DNA of 64,000 nucleotides from Providencia stuartii (GCA_900455155.1 UGUC01000001.1:124001-188000), one strand, 5' to 3'; counted from the first letter of the stretch, positions 1 to 10,410 are shown. The notes: generated by a model not told the origin, from the sequence alone. Numbers and translations: made by a program.

Positions 1-62
1 ACGTGATGCGTAAGATCCGGATCATGCCTGATGTGTTACGTGTTAGCCGGAACCGTAATTAA
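1..62 (+). CDS. spoT: SpoT C-terminal end (partial)
   Basis: Only the last 19 codons and the stop are inside the window, read from base 3 (ending ...LRVSRNRN). The ending RNRN and the position two bases before trmH, followed by recG, match the enterobacterial gmk-rpoZ-spoT-trmH-recG operon. SpoT is the bifunctional (p)ppGpp synthetase/hydrolase; this piece would be the end of its C-terminal ACT regulatory domain. Identity rests mostly on gene order because so few residues are visible. Confidence 0.8.
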   Translation, partial: VMRKIRIMPDVLRVSRNRN

Positions 63-64
63 CG

Positions 65-779
65 ATGAATGAACGCCGCTATCGCCGCATTTGCCAAATG
101 ATGGCGATGCGGCAACCCGATCTCACCATATGCCTTGAAGAAGTTCACAAACCCCACAACGTTTCAGCGATCGTACGTAGTGCAGATGCCGTTGGTATCC
201 ATACCATTCATGCTATTTGGCCTGACCAACAAGTCAAACTCTCTGTCTCTTCTGCTGCGGGCAGTAACAGTTGGGTCAATGTGATTTCACACCCATCAAC
301 AGAGGCTGCTATTAGCCAATTAAAATCACAAAACATGCAAGTGCTTGTCACCCATTTGTCTGAACAAGCCGTCGATTTTCGTGAAATTGATTATACTCAG
401 CCGACCTGTATTATGGTGGGACAAGAGAAAAAAGGGATATCAGCAAAGGCGCTTGAGCTTGCTGATAAGCACATTATCATTCCAATGGTAGGGATGGTGC
501 AGTCTCTGAATGTCTCTGTGGCTTTCCGCCTTGATCCTCTATGAAGCACAACGCCAACGGCAGCTTGCGGGAATGTATTCTCGAGAAACCAGCCTTCTTT
601 CTGAGCAAGAGCAGCAGCAGTGGCTATTTGAAGGTGGCTATCCCGTCCTTGCAGAGGTTGCCAAACGTAAAGGCCTACCTCGCCCCTATATTAATGCACA
701 AGGGCAAATAGAGGCTGAAGAGTCTTGGTGGGCACAGATGCAGTTAACCGAAAAAATGAAAAAACGACAGTTAGGTTAA
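65..779 (+). pseudogene. trmH: tRNA (guanosine-18-2'-O)-methyltransferase TrmH, reading frame broken by one extra base
   Basis: SPOUT-class methyltransferase that puts a 2'-O-methyl group on G18 of tRNA using S-adenosylmethionine. The N-terminal part (about 153 residues) carries the family motifs HKPHNVSAI, GSNSWV and the C-terminal knot sequence IIIPMVGMVQSLNVSVA. The frame then runs out at base 543, while the rest (SALILYEAQRQRQ...) continues in another frame to 779. The TTT at 523-525 should be TT; deleting one T gives an intact protein of about 237 residues, close to E. coli TrmH. It begins 2 bases after spoT and ends 10 bases before recG, so the genes are one operon. The extra T is probably a sequencing error, though a true mutation cannot be excluded. 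Confidence 0.93.
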
Positions 780-789
780 GGAAGGAATA

Positions 790-2873
790 ATGAACAGTGG
801 GCTGCTTGATACCATTTCACTGACGACTCTACACGGCGTAGGGGCTAGCCAATCGGAAAAATTAAGCAAGATAGGCCTAAATACCGTTCAAGATTTATTG
901 CTGCATCTTCCACTTCGTTATGAAGATCATACTCGCCTTTACCAAATCCGCGATCTTTTACCGGGCACAACCGCGACTATCGTTGGTGAAGTGCTCCAAA
1001 CAAAAGTAGTGTTTGGTCGTAAGCGAATGATGACCTGCTTAATTACCGATGGTACAGGGAATTTAACATTACGTTTTTTCAATTTTTCTGCTGCCATGAA
1101 AAATAGCTTAGCAGAAGGCCGCCATGTTATTGCATATGGTGAAGTCCGTCGTGGCAATACTGGGCCTGAAATTATTCATCCTGAATATAAAGTCTCCCAA
1201 GATACCTCAAATATCTCACTGCAAGAAAACCTAACACCCGTTTACCCTACAACCGAAGGGGTAAGACAAGCAACATTGAGAAAGTTAATTGAACAGGCTT
1301 TGAAGCTGTTAGAAGGGGGGCAAATCAAAGAGTTGCTACCGGAAGAGCTTAGTCGTGGCTTAATCAGCCTCCCAGACGCGATCCGCCTTTTGCATACTCC
1401 CCCCCCCTGATGTGGCATTAAGTGAGCTTGAGAAAGGGCAGCACCCGGCTCAAAAACGTTTGATATTAGAAGAATTGCTCGCACACCATTTAAGCATGTT
1501 AGCCATTCGAGCCGGTCACCAACGCCTCTATGCTCAACCAATGGTGATCACAGGTCAATTAAAGAGCCAATTTTTGGCAAGCCTACCGTTTACCCCAACC
1601 CATGCACAAATACGGGTTGTCGGCGAGATAGAGCAAGATCTGATTAAAGATGCACCGATGATGCGCTTAATTCAAGGTGATGTTGGCTCAGGAAAAACTC
1701 TGGTCGCGGCTCTCGCTGCATTATCTGCCATTGAAAATGGCAAACAAGTGGCTTTAATGGCTCCCACCGAGATTTTGGCTGAGCAACATGCCAATAACTT
1801 CAAATTATGGTTTGAGCCTTTAGGCATCAATGTGGGCTGGCTTGCAGGGAAACAAAAAGGTAAAGCGCGCGAGCAGCAACAAGAGGCTATCGCCAAGGGT
1901 GAAGTGAGTATGGTTGTTGGTACACATGCCCTGTTCCAAGAGCATGTGACGTTTAAAGCTCTTGGACTGGTCATTATTGACGAGCAGCACCGATTCGGTG
2001 TTCACCAGCGCCTCGCTCTACGTGAAAAAGGTGAACAACAAGGTTTTCATCCTCACCAACTTATCATGACCGCAACGCCTATCCCTCGCACACTGGCGAT
2101 GACCGCTTATGCCGATATGGATACCTCTATCATTGATGAGCTGCCTCCTGGACGAACTCCGGTAACGACAGTCGCCATTCCAGATACACGGCGTAAAGAT
2201 ATTATTGAACGTGTCAGGCAAGCTTGTATTGATGAAGGGCGCCAAGCCTATTGGGTATGTACTTTGATTGATGACTCCGATGTATTAGAAGCACAAGCGG
2301 CACAAGCGACGAGTGATGAATTAGCATTAGCGCTACCTGAATTGAAAGTGGGATTAGTACATGGACGCATGAAACCGGCTGAAAAGCAAAGCATTATGGC
2401 GGCATTTAAAAATAATGAGATTCAGCTACTGGTTGCAACTACCGTTATCGAAGTGGGTGTTGATGTTCCAAATGCGAGCTTAATGATCATTGATAACCCT
2501 GAACGGCTTGGCCTAGCCCAATTGCACCAATTAAGAGGACGTGTTGGTCGCGGCGCAGTCGCCTCCCACTGTGTGCTTCTCTATAAAACACCGTTGACCC
2601 ATACGGCAAAACAGCGGTTACAAGTACTGCGTGATAGCAATGATGGTTTTGTTATTGCTCAAAAAGATCTGGAAATTAGAGGCCCCGGGGAGTTATTAGG
2701 TACTCGGCAAAACGGGGAATGTCGATTTTAAAGTCGCCGATTTGTTACGTGACCAATATATGCTGCCTGAAGTACAACGTATCGCGCGCCATATTCAGCA
2801 GAACTATCCTGAAAATGCCAAATTAATTATTGAAAGATGGCTACCTGAACGCGAGCAATACAGCCAAGCTTAA
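790..2873 (+). pseudogene. recG: ATP-dependent DNA helicase RecG, frame broken at two homopolymers
   Basis: Branch-migration helicase acting on stalled replication forks and recombination intermediates. The N-terminal wedge/OB region lies in the first about 200 residues. The helicase core then shows GDVGSGKT (Walker A), DEQHRFGVHQR (DExH box), TATPIPRTLA, VGLVHGRMK and the C-terminal QLRGRVGRG. Two single-base insertions split it: nine Cs at 1399-1407 where eight restore the frame (TPPPDVALSELE), and four Gs at 2714-2717 where three restore GTRQNGNVDFKVADLL. The restored protein ends at 2873 and is about 693 residues, the usual RecG length. A Shine-Dalgarno GAAGGA precedes the ATG. It is co-transcribed with spoT-trmH. 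An intact helicase is expected in a living strain, so error is likely. Confidence 0.95.
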
Positions 2874-2948
2874 TTCAATCATAACTCGATAAATACCTTA
2901 ATATTTATTGTAAAAATTAAAAGTCATAGCAACAAGGGATAGTGGAAC

Positions 2949-3497
2949 ATGAAGATACAAATCTTAATTGGTAGTGTTCGACAAACACGAATAGGACCTC
3001 AGATAGCACGCTGGGTTAAGGATGTCGCCGAGAAAAAATACCCTACTGAAATCCTTGATCTCAGAGATTGGCATTTACCAATGGATGATGAGCCCTATCT
3101 CCCCGCCGAAGGAATATATACCCAAGAGCATACCATTGCTTGGAGCAAAAAAATCGCTGAAGCCGATGCTTATATTTTTGTTTTCCCACAATATAACTGG
3201 GGCTATCCCGCTGCACTAAAAAATGCGATAGACCATTTGTATAAAGAGTGGAACAACAAACCTGCCTTAATGGTCAGTTATGCCAATCGAGGTGGAGGAA
3301 AAGCTGCGGAGCAGTTGCAACAAGTGTTGCAAGGCATTCATATGCGTACTACAGAATCTCATTTAGAAATTAAACTCTCTGAAGTTAATTTCTCACCTTC
3401 CAACAGTGATGCCTCTTACCCTGAAACACTTTGCCACTATGAAAATGCGCTAATTTCAGCGCTAAATCAGCTGAGCCTGTTGCACACATCACGCTAA
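2949..3497 (+). CDS. NADPH-dependent FMN reductase family protein
   Basis: A 182-residue flavodoxin-fold protein. It has the phosphate-binding loop GSVRQTRIG at the N-terminus and the flavin-contacting stretch FPQYNWGYPAALKNAIDHLY near residues 77-98, as in the YieF/ChrR/azoreductase group. Members use NAD(P)H and FMN to reduce quinones, azo dyes or chromate; the substrate here cannot be read from sequence. A GGGATAGTGGA Shine-Dalgarno region precedes the ATG. The gene stands alone between recG (same strand, 75 bases upstream) and gltS (convergent), and shares the hairpin at 3527-3552 with gltS. Confidence 0.85.
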   Translation: MKIQILIGSVRQTRIGPQIARWVKDVAEKKYPTEILDLRDWHLPMDDEPYLPAEGIYTQEHTIAWSKKIAEADAYIFVFPQYNWGYPAALKNAIDHLYKEWNNKPALMVSYANRGGGKAAEQLQQVLQGIHMRTTESHLEIKLSEVNFSPSNSDASYPETLCHYENALISALNQLSLLHTSR

Positions 3498-3526
3498 TTG
3501 CATCATTTTGTACCCTATAAACGAAA

Positions 3527-3552
3527 ATTGCCGTGAATAAATTCACGGCAAT
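3527..3552. terminator. Perfect 12-bp stem between the FMN reductase and gltS
   Basis: ATTGCCGTGAAT and its exact complement are separated by AA. On the minus strand the stem is followed by TTTTCG, so it fits the gltS terminator. Its position between convergent genes suggests it serves both. Confidence 0.8.
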
Positions 3553-3585
3553 ACCTGCTATTTACCTTTATATATTTTTTATCTG

Positions 3586-4800
3586 TTATCCAGCCACTGA
3601 TGGGAATACGGGTAACATTAGATATAGTTTGATCACAATCGCGTTAACGATATCAATAAAGAATGCGCCAACCATTGGAACAACTAAGAATGCAAGGTGT
3701 GATGGACCAAATTTGTCCGTGACCGCTTGCATGTTCGCGATTGCTGTTGGCGTTGCACCTAGGCCGAAACCACAGTGCCCTGCCGCCAATATCGCCGCAT
3801 CATAGTTTTTACCCATCACGCGGAAGGTAACGAAAATAGCATAACCCGCCATCACACAGGCTTGGACTGCCAAAATAATCAGCATAGGAATCGCTAAAGA
3901 TGCCAGTTCCCACAACTTCAGGCTCATCAGAGCCATCGCAAGGAATAGGGAAAGGCTAACGTTACCAACAACAGAAACCGCGCGGTCAAACACGCGATAA
4001 AAGCCCGCTAGAGATAGGCTATTACTTAAGATAACCCCAACAAATAACACACAAACGAATTTAGGAAGTGCAAAGGCAGTATCTGCCAGTAAGCCAGCAA
4101 TAAAACTCCCCGCCATCAAACAAATCGCAATTAATGCAATAGTTTCAATCAACACCATAGAGGTGATCATTCGGCCTGATTGCGGCTTCTCAAATGCTGT
4201 TGGTACATCTTTATCATCTTCAGCAGTGCCTGGCGTTGGAATATTACGGATTAAGAAACGTGCAACTGACCCACCAATGAGCCCGCCAAGCACAAGACCG
4301 AATGTTGCACATGCCATAGCAACTTCAGTCGCACTCTGGAAACCATAGCTATCTGTAAAGATTTTACCCCAAGCAGCCCCTGTACCATGACCACCAGATA
4401 AAGTGATAGAGCCAGCAAGCAGCCCCATTAGCGGGTCAAGGCCAAGTAATTCGGCTAAGGCAATACCAACCGTATTTTGTACTAATAGTAAACCTACAAC
4501 GACAAAAATGAAAATAAACAGTGCTCTACCACCAGCTTTCAAGCTGGCTAAGTTTGCGTTTAAACCAATCGTGGCAAAGAATGCCAACATCATAGGTTCT
4601 TGTAATGAAAGGTCGAAAGACAAGCTCCAATCAAATACTTGCTTGATCACCAATAAGCTAAAAGCGACCAGCAACCCGCCTGCAACAGGCTCCGGGATAG
4701 TATATTTTTCGAGGAAAGGAACTGATTTTACAAGCTTACGTCCGAGCAATAGCACAAGGGTAGCAGCCACAAGCGTACCGTAGACATCGAGATGATACAT
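3586..4800 (-). CDS. gltS: Sodium/glutamate symporter GltS
   Basis: A 404-residue inner-membrane carrier that takes up L-glutamate with Na+. Alignment with E. coli GltS as I remember it is nearly end to end: YTIPEPVAGGLL, MLAFFATIGLNA, the re-entrant loops SGGHGTGAAW and GHCGFGLGATPTAIANM, and the ending VVPMVGAFFIDIVNA. About ten hydrophobic segments in two inverted halves are visible. The start is the ATG at 4800 with GAGGT upstream. It is transcribed away from xanP, and the 180-base gap between them must hold both promoters. Confidence 0.95.
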   Translation of the reverse strand: MYHLDVYGTLVAATLVLLLGRKLVKSVPFLEKYTIPEPVAGGLLVAFSLLVIKQVFDWSLSFDLSLQEPMMLAFFATIGLNANLASLKAGGRALFIFIFVVVGLLLVQNTVGIALAELLGLDPLMGLLAGSITLSGGHGTGAAWGKIFTDSYGFQSATEVAMACATFGLVLGGLIGGSVARFLIRNIPTPGTAEDDKDVPTAFEKPQSGRMITSMVLIETIALIAICLMAGSFIAGLLADTAFALPKFVCVLFVGVILSNSLSLAGFYRVFDRAVSVVGNVSLSLFLAMALMSLKLWELASLAIPMLIILAVQACVMAGYAIFVTFRVMGKNYDAAILAAGHCGFGLGATPTAIANMQAVTDKFGPSHLAFLVVPMVGAFFIDIVNAIVIKLYLMLPVFPSVAG

Positions 4801-4968
4801 TTATGTACCTCGTCTGTTGTTAATATTATTTAAAACTAGTAAGACGTTAATTTCTTCCTTAAAACGCCAAAAGCAGGTTCCTGAATTAGAAAAAAAATCG
4901 GAGATAAACACAAGTTAAAACATATAAAAATGTGACATTCCTTATCTAACTATAAAGAAATATTTTTC

Positions 4969-4984
4969 GCGCAAACGATTGCTT
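4969..4984. promoter_or_regulatory. Probable PurR operator upstream of xanP
   Basis: GCGCAAACGATTGCTT matches 13 of 16 positions of the PurR consensus ACGCAAACGTTTGCGT, including the central CG. It lies about 50 bases upstream of the chosen xanP start. A purine permease is an expected PurR target; binding itself is inferred. Confidence 0.65.
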
Positions 4985-5035
4985 TTTTACGTAGTCGCTT
5001 TACAATGCGTTTTTTGTTGGCAGAGAAATACCAAA

Positions 5036-6418
5036 ATGACCACCGAAGCATCTCAAAGACAGGCCGTTGAAGTCGAGCCAAAAAGTGAACTCATTTACCG
5101 TTTAGAAGATAGGCCACCACTCCCTCAGGCGTTGTTTGCTGCGGGTCAGCACCTTCTCGCCATGTTTGTGGCCGTCATTACCCCCGCAATGCTTATTTGC
5201 CAGTCATTAGGGCTACCCGCCCATGATACACAGCGCATTATCAGTATGTCACTGTTTGCTTCGGGTATTGCTTCCTTAATTCAGATCCGTGCTTGGGGGC
5301 CTGTTGGCTCCGGGCTATTATCTATCCAAGGCACCAGTTTTAACTTTGTTGCACCTTTAATTATGGGGGGTGTTGCACTCAAACAAGGTGGCGCTGATAT
5401 CCCCTCAATGATGGCGGCACTGTTTGGCACACTGTTGGTCGCAGCACTCACTGAAGTTGTTTTATCGCGTTTTCTGCATTTAGCACGTCGAGTGATTACC
5501 CCATTAGTATCTGGCGTGGTAGTCATGATCATTGGGCTGTCACTGATCCAAGTCGGTCTGACTTCTATTGGTGGCGGGCACAGCGCAATAACTGATAATA
5601 CCTTTGGCTCCCCCGATTATTTGCTACTGGCAGGTATTGTGTTGGCTGTCATTATTTTACTCAATCGCCAAAAAAACCCTTACTTACGCGTCGCCTCTTT
5701 GGTGATAGCTATGGCAATCGGCTATCTTGCGGCTTGGTGGATGGATATGCTTCCCACAACTCAAGACACCGATAGCACACAATCCGTGATCACCATACCT
5801 GAACCTTTCTATTATGGATTATCCTTTGATTGGAACTTGCTGATCCCACTCATGCTCATTTTTATGGTGACCTCTTTAGAGACAATTGGCGATATCACCG
5901 CGACCTCCGATGTCTCCGAGCAACCTGTGCGCGGCCCCATTTATATGAAGCGAATTAAAGGCGGAGTGTTAGCAAATGGTTTGAACTCCATGGTATCTGC
6001 TGTATTTAACACCTTCCCTAACTCCTGCTTTGGCCAAAATAATGGCGTGATCCAGCTTACTGGCGTGGCAAGCCGCTACGTGGGTTATATCGTTGCTTTA
6101 ATGTTGATCCTATTAGGGGTATTTCCTGCTGTCGCCGGCTTTGTTCAACAAATTCCTGAGCCTGTTTTAGGCGGTGCCACCATTGTGATGTTTGGTACGA
6201 TTGCAGCTTCTGGTGTGCGTATTGTTTCCCGTGAACCCCTCAACCGCCGTGCAATTATGATTATCGCCTTATCGCTTGCGGTCGGTATGGGGGTTTCACA
6301 ACAGCCACTTATTTTACAATTTGCCCCTGATTGGCTGAAAACACTCTTTTCATCCGGTATTGCCGCAGGGGGTTTAACCGCAATTGTTCTGAATTTAATT
6401 TTCCCTCACGAAAAGTAA
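5036..6418 (+). CDS. xanP: Xanthine permease XanP (NCS2 family)
   Basis: Proton-coupled xanthine uptake carrier of the inner membrane. The protein shows the NCS2 fold features: 14 hydrophobic segments, the half-motif [15 protein letters not shown], and the signature [18 protein letters not shown]. Similarity to E. coli XanP (formerly YicE) runs from [14 protein letters not shown] to the end. I choose the ATG at 5036 (MTTEASQ...), giving 460 residues as in E. coli; the in-frame start at 4979 would add 19 residues with no family counterpart and would overlap the PurR box. In E. coli xanP also sits between gltS and yicH. Confidence 0.93.
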   Translation: MTTEASQRQAVEVEPKSELIYRLEDRPPLPQALFAAGQHLLAMFVAVITPAMLICQSLGLPAHDTQRIISMSLFASGIASLIQIRAWGPVGSGLLSIQGTSFNFVAPLIMGGVALKQGGADIPSMMAALFGTLLVAALTEVVLSRFLHLARRVITPLVSGVVVMIIGLSLIQVGLTSIGGGHSAITDNTFGSPDYLLLAGIVLAVIILLNRQKNPYLRVASLVIAMAIGYLAAWWMDMLPTTQDTDSTQSVITIPEPFYYGLSFDWNLLIPLMLIFMVTSLETIGDITATSDVSEQPVRGPIYMKRIKGGVLANGLNSMVSAVFNTFPNSCFGQNNGVIQLTGVASRYVGYIVALMLILLGVFPAVAGFVQQIPEPVLGGATIVMFGTIAASGVRIVSREPLNRRAIMIIALSLAVGMGVSQQPLILQFAPDWLKTLFSSGIAAGGLTAIVLNLIFPHEK

Positions 6419-6428
6419 CCTGTCATTT

Positions 6429-6461
6429 ACCGCCAGAGTTGAATACACTGGCGGTTATTCT
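6429..6461 (+). terminator. Terminator after xanP
   Basis: ACCGCCAG pairs with CTGGCGGT across an 11-base loop and is followed by TATTCT. It sits 11 bases after the xanP stop and upstream of yicH. Confidence 0.7.
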
Positions 6462-6532
6462 GTATTCTATCTTGATAATTTATCCATCAGCGCATTTACC
6501 CATCAGTCCAATTATGGAGGGGCAGATAAACC

Positions 6533-8302
6533 ATGAGGTGGTTAACCAAGCTCATCATAGCGCTTCTGCTACTGTTCTTACTCGCCGTGATATTCACCTA
6601 TGCAGGGTTGCAAACACGCTGGGGTGCATCCTACGCTAGCCATTTTTTAAGTAAATTCACCGATTTTGATATTGATGTTGGTATCATGGGGCATGAGTTT
6701 TCGAATGCGGGTGAATTTGTTTTCCAAGACGTAAAAATCGCTTCGCGTAATCAAGACATGACACTGGATGCGAAACAAATTGTTGTCGATGTTAATTGGC
6801 GGAATCTGTTTAGCGGTACCGCAATTCGTCGCTTCGTGATCACGCAAGGTAATTTAGCGGCGACGACCTCAGAAACGTCAACGCCAATTCCATTGAGTGC
6901 AAATATCCTCCAGTTTGAAAATAGCAATATCCAGCTAAACCAAGCAGAAAATCGCCTTCAAGTTTCTGGGTTCACAGGTGGCATCACACCATGGCAGCCA
7001 ACCACAAACCATCCGTTTGGTTATGGTGATTTCCGCTTCACCACTAAACAGTTAGATATCAATGAATTGCCCTTAAAAAATGTTGCAATCACAGGGAAGC
7101 TTCAAGAGAATCTCACTGAATTTACCGATGCCAGCGGCTATCTTAATAATGGCTACATCACAGGCTCAGGAAAAGCATTAGCAGACGGTTCTATCACCAT
7201 TAATTCTTTAGCGATGGATAAAGTTGGCTGGCAAAATAGCATTCCCTTTGACTCATTGCGTGAAGCAATCGAGAGCCAACGCACTATCTTATTAAAAAAT
7301 GTTGCGCTAACTAATGTTGATCTCCAAGGTAAAGACTGGGCAATCTCAGGGCTTAATACTGAAATTGACCATATCAACTGGGTGAGAGGAAGTTGGAGCA
7401 GTCCTGAGAGCCATATTAACTTTACTGTTAATCAATTGGTTATCAAGGATCAACAGGTCGATACACTGATTGGTGATCTCAATATTCAGGGCGATAACCT
7501 CAACATTGAAAAGCTTTCAGGTTATTACTATAAAGGGGTATTTAGCCTTAATGGTGTGTGGCAACGTAACGACCAAACCCTTACCCTCAATGACGCAAAA
7601 CTAGCCGGTATTTTATACACTCTGCCTGAAAATTGGCTGCAATTTTTCAGTCAACCTTCTCCTAATTGGCTATCAGGGCTGACTATCAAACAGTTTACCC
7701 TATCTCAATCATTGCTTATGAATATCGACTCTCGTTTCCCATTCGAATTGACTGCGCTCAGTGGCAACGTAGAAAATGTGAGTCTTATTAAGCAAAAACA
7801 GTGGGGAATTTGGAGTGGTAAAGCCTCATTCAATGCAGATAGCGGAACGGTTAATCAAGTTATGATACGCCGGCCTTATATGGATTTACGCCAAAGTGGG
7901 CAAGCCTCTGCTGCGGCTTCATTAACTGCCAGCACTGATAAAGGAGTTGTGAAGGTAGGTCTATTGGTGAAGCAGTCACCTAAAAAAGTGCCATTTTTAC
8001 TGCGAGCTTCAGGTACGAATGTCGACCTTTCCGTCCTAAATCAATGGGGCTGGCAAGGCTTTCCACCTCAAGTCATTGGCGATTTTGATACATCACTACA
8101 AGGGGATTTATTAGCGCCATCCTTAGCAAAAAGCGTAAATGGTGAATTAGTCGCTACTCCACTGCAAGGGAAGCAAATGTATCGGACTGTGGTGAACGGT
8201 GTTGTTACCTCTTCTGTTGAGAGTGATGCGCCCCCTACCGAGTCACAACCTGTGGGCTCTCTACCAACGAACGATCAGCTCCCAGCGCTACTTACGCAAT
8301 AA
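6533..8302 (+). CDS. yicH: AsmA family envelope protein YicH
   Basis: A 589-residue protein with one N-terminal membrane anchor (LIIALLLLFLLAVIFTYAG, residues about 6-25) and a long periplasmic part rich in beta-strand repeats, as in AsmA-like proteins. E. coli YicH is 569 residues and has the same neighbours. AsmA-family proteins (TamB, YhdP, YdbH, AsmA, YicH) are thought to bridge the periplasm and help move phospholipids to the outer membrane; a direct role for YicH is less well defined. Shine-Dalgarno GGAGGGG lies about 10 bases before the ATG. The C-terminus is Pro/Ser-rich and low complexity. Confidence 0.88.
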   Translation: MRWLTKLIIALLLLFLLAVIFTYAGLQTRWGASYASHFLSKFTDFDIDVGIMGHEFSNAGEFVFQDVKIASRNQDMTLDAKQIVVDVNWRNLFSGTAIRRFVITQGNLAATTSETSTPIPLSANILQFENSNIQLNQAENRLQVSGFTGGITPWQPTTNHPFGYGDFRFTTKQLDINELPLKNVAITGKLQENLTEFTDASGYLNNGYITGSGKALADGSITINSLAMDKVGWQNSIPFDSLREAIESQRTILLKNVALTNVDLQGKDWAISGLNTEIDHINWVRGSWSSPESHINFTVNQLVIKDQQVDTLIGDLNIQGDNLNIEKLSGYYYKGVFSLNGVWQRNDQTLTLNDAKLAGILYTLPENWLQFFSQPSPNWLSGLTIKQFTLSQSLLMNIDSRFPFELTALSGNVENVSLIKQKQWGIWSGKASFNADSGTVNQVMIRRPYMDLRQSGQASAAASLTASTDKGVVKVGLLVKQSPKKVPFLLRASGTNVDLSVLNQWGWQGFPPQVIGDFDTSLQGDLLAPSLAKSVNGELVATPLQGKQMYRTVVNGVVTSSVESDAPPTESQPVGSLPTNDQLPALLTQ

Positions 8303-8308
8303 TAGAAA

Positions 8309-8336
8309 GGCAGGCCAATCATCTCATTGGCCTGCC
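8309..8336. terminator. Bidirectional terminator between yicH and yiiD
   Basis: GGCAGGCCAAT and its exact complement form an 11-bp stem around a 6-base loop between convergent genes. Confidence 0.8.
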
Positions 8337-8351
8337 TCTCAATCGCTATCA

Positions 8352-9275
8352 TCAAGATGATTTTATGGTCTTTTCCACCGGTAAAACCATATAGACACCG
8401 CTAAATACTGCTCCAACCTCACTGTTCGCGCCACTGACGGCTACCTCAAGTTTTACTCTCGCTTTACTTCCTCTTGCGAGACGGTCAAGGTCGCCACTCA
8501 TATGTGACATATCGGCAACGGCTGTTGGCCTGCCACTAACAGGCTTGCTATAACGAATACTGGCATCCACTAAGACAATATCACCACCGAGTTGGTGCTC
8601 TTGCATGAGTAGCCAAATCAAACCCCATCCCGTTAATGTTGCCAGTGAAAATTGGCTACCTGCAAAAATTGTTTCATGGGGGTTTTGGTTACCCGCTTCA
8701 GGCATCGTGGTAATAAATTTTTTCCCTGTATATTGTTCAATACGAACACCCATTTTTTCACTTAACGGGATATATTTATACCACGCTTGTTGCAGTTCGC
8801 CGCACCAATCGGGTCGATGGAGGATTTGATCGAGGGTTTCAATCGGTTTAATCATTAAATAGTGGCGAACGGGTGTTTTCAGTTCACCAGCGATAAGGCC
8901 ACGACTTTCAAAGCCGATCTTACTAAAGAAAGGAACGGCCTCTTCCCGAACACTCGATACAATGCGTTTTACACTTTCTTGTCGCGCAATGGACTCTAGG
9001 GCCATCAAGATGAGTTTACCTAAACCTTTACCTTGCATCACAGGATTAACAGCAAGAAAGCGGATCGCGCCTTCATTATCGGCATTAATATAAAGCCGCC
9101 CGATCGCTAAAATACGGTTTTTATCATCAACGACCATTTGATGATAAGCAGTAAGATCATAGCCATCTTTCTCAGAACCAAGAGGCTGATTAAAGGGTTT
9201 ACGTAACATCTCCCAGCGGAACTGGTAATAAGCATCAAACTCAGCGTCATCTTTAGGTGCACGCAGATGGTACAT
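8352..9275 (-). CDS. yiiD: Bifunctional GNAT/hotdog protein YiiD (FabY/MadA type)
   Basis: A fusion of two domains. An N-terminal GNAT acetyltransferase fold covers about residues 1-145 (acetyl-CoA loop [12 protein letters not shown]), and a C-terminal thioesterase-like hotdog domain covers about 155-300 ([21 protein letters not shown]). This is the architecture of E. coli YiiD, reported to supply an acetyl starter for fatty-acid synthesis by decarboxylating malonyl-ACP. The dtd gene lies 22 bases upstream on the same strand, so the two are probably co-transcribed, as in E. coli. Confidence 0.9.
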   Translation of the reverse strand: MYHLRAPKDDAEFDAYYQFRWEMLRKPFNQPLGSEKDGYDLTAYHQMVVDDKNRILAIGRLYINADNEGAIRFLAVNPVMQGKGLGKLILMALESIARQESVKRIVSSVREEAVPFFSKIGFESRGLIAGELKTPVRHYLMIKPIETLDQILHRPDWCGELQQAWYKYIPLSEKMGVRIEQYTGKKFITTMPEAGNQNPHETIFAGSQFSLATLTGWGLIWLLMQEHQLGGDIVLVDASIRYSKPVSGRPTAVADMSHMSGDLDRLARGSKARVKLEVAVSGANSEVGAVFSGVYMVLPVEKTIKSS

Positions 9276-9297
9276 AGTCTCCCCCTAAATAGTTGAA

Positions 9298-9735
9298 TCA
9301 GACTTGCAACCAGAAAGTCACAGGACCGTCGTTGGTCAGGCTGACTTGCATATCCGCGGCAAATTGCCCTGTTTCAGTGATCACACCTTGTTGGCGACTC
9401 TGTTCAACAAAATATTCATATAGCTGTTCAGCGCGTGCAGGCTCTGCTCCCCCTGAAAAGCTGGGTCTCATCCCTTTTTTCGTATCTGCTGCCAATGTAA
9501 ATTGCGAGACAACTAACAAATGACCGCCAGCTTGTTGAACATTCAGGTTCATTTTTCCCTGTTCATCACTAAAAATTCGATAACCAAGTACTTTCTCACA
9601 CAGCCGTTTTGCTTTTTGTTCGTCATCATCTTTTTCAACGCCGAGTAAAACAAGTAACCCAGAACCGATTTGACCAACAACTTGCTCATTCACAACGACT
9701 GCTGCATGAGCGACTCTCTGTATTAATGCAATCAT
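9298..9735 (-). CDS. dtd: D-aminoacyl-tRNA deacylase Dtd
   Basis: A 145-residue proofreading enzyme that removes D-amino acids from tRNA. Both family signatures are present: [17 protein letters not shown] (residues about 77-93, with the catalytic region SQ.T) and the C-terminal cross-subunit GPVTFWLQV. Length equals E. coli Dtd. It lies between yihX upstream and yiiD downstream on the same strand. In E. coli the yihY gene lies between yihX and dtd; it is absent here. Confidence 0.95.
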   Translation of the reverse strand: MIALIQRVAHAAVVVNEQVVGQIGSGLLVLLGVEKDDDEQKAKRLCEKVLGYRIFSDEQGKMNLNVQQAGGHLLVVSQFTLAADTKKGMRPSFSGGAEPARAEQLYEYFVEQSRQQGVITETGQFAADMQVSLTNDGPVTFWLQV

Positions 9736-9753
9736 GGTAACTCTATAAAAATA

Positions 9754-9778
9754 TGGAGTAACGGTTTAGGTTACTCCA
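9754..9778 (-). terminator. Hairpin between yihX and dtd
   Basis: TGGAGTAAC pairs with GTTACTCCA around a 7-base loop. On the minus strand it is followed by TATTTTTATAG, so it can end yihX transcripts. It sits in the gap where E. coli has yihY. Confidence 0.65.
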
Positions 9779-9795
9779 CGGTGATAACTCATTAA

Positions 9796-10410
9796 TTATT
9801 CGACTTCAGCGTTGAAGTCATAAGTACGAAAATATTCAGGTACAGTGTCTTTGTTAACGACATGAACACCTTTGATACCTAGCGCTTCGGCAGCCTTAAT
9901 ATTGTCCTCAACATCATCAAAGAATATGGCATCTGCCGCGTCAAACTCTTCAGATTCCAGAACATATTGGTAAATGGCTGGATCAGGTTTGCGCATCCCC
10001 AAGTCTTGAGATAGGTAGAGGAAATCAGAGGAGGCTGCAATTTCAGGGTAATGTTCAGGCCAGTAATCAAGGTGTAGGCGGTTGGTGTTAGATAAAACAA
10101 CAACACGATGCCCTTGCTCACGTAGGCGCTCCATTATATCAATAACTTCTGGGCGCACCGACATAAAGATAGCGTGCCAGCCTTCCGCAAACTCTTCAAA
10201 ACTGAGTGTAATGCCGAGTTCTTCGCATAGCATTTCAGCAAATTCAATATCTGAAATTTTGCCACACTCATGTTGTTGGAAGATATTCCCAAAAGTAAAC
10301 CGTGATTTGATCTGCTCAGAAGGCGTACCGCTCAGCTCTGACCATTTATCAAAAACACGATTAAAGTCGATATCAATAATCACATTACCCATATCGAAGA
10401 TATACAGCAT
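9796..10410 (-). CDS. yihX: Alpha-D-glucose-1-phosphate phosphatase YihX (HAD family)
   Basis: A 204-residue HAD-superfamily hydrolase. Motif I is FDMGNVIID at the very N-terminus (the usual first D, with G-N in place of DxD spacing, as in YihX). Motif II is VVLSNTNRL, the motif III lysine is in GMRKPDPAIY, and motif IV is FFDDVEDNIKAA. E. coli YihX releases glucose from glucose-1-phosphate. The cap region (residues about 20-85) is small and helical, as expected for subclass I. Confidence 0.9.
   Translation of the reverse strand: MLYIFDMGNVIIDIDFNRVFDKWSELSGTPSEQIKSRFTFGNIFQQHECGKISDIEFAEMLCEELGITLSFEEFAEGWHAIFMSVRPEVIDIMERLREQGHRVVVLSNTNRLHLDYWPEHYPEIAASSDFLYLSQDLGMRKPDPAIYQYVLESEEFDAADAIFFDDVEDNIKAAEALGIKGVHVVNKDTVPEYFRTYDFNAEVE

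Noticed and set aside
1399..1407. Phase-variable switch in recG
   Set aside because: Slippage in a C9 tract is possible, but recG is a housekeeping helicase and many other genes here carry similar single-base errors in much shorter runs, so error is simpler. Kept only as a low-interest finding.
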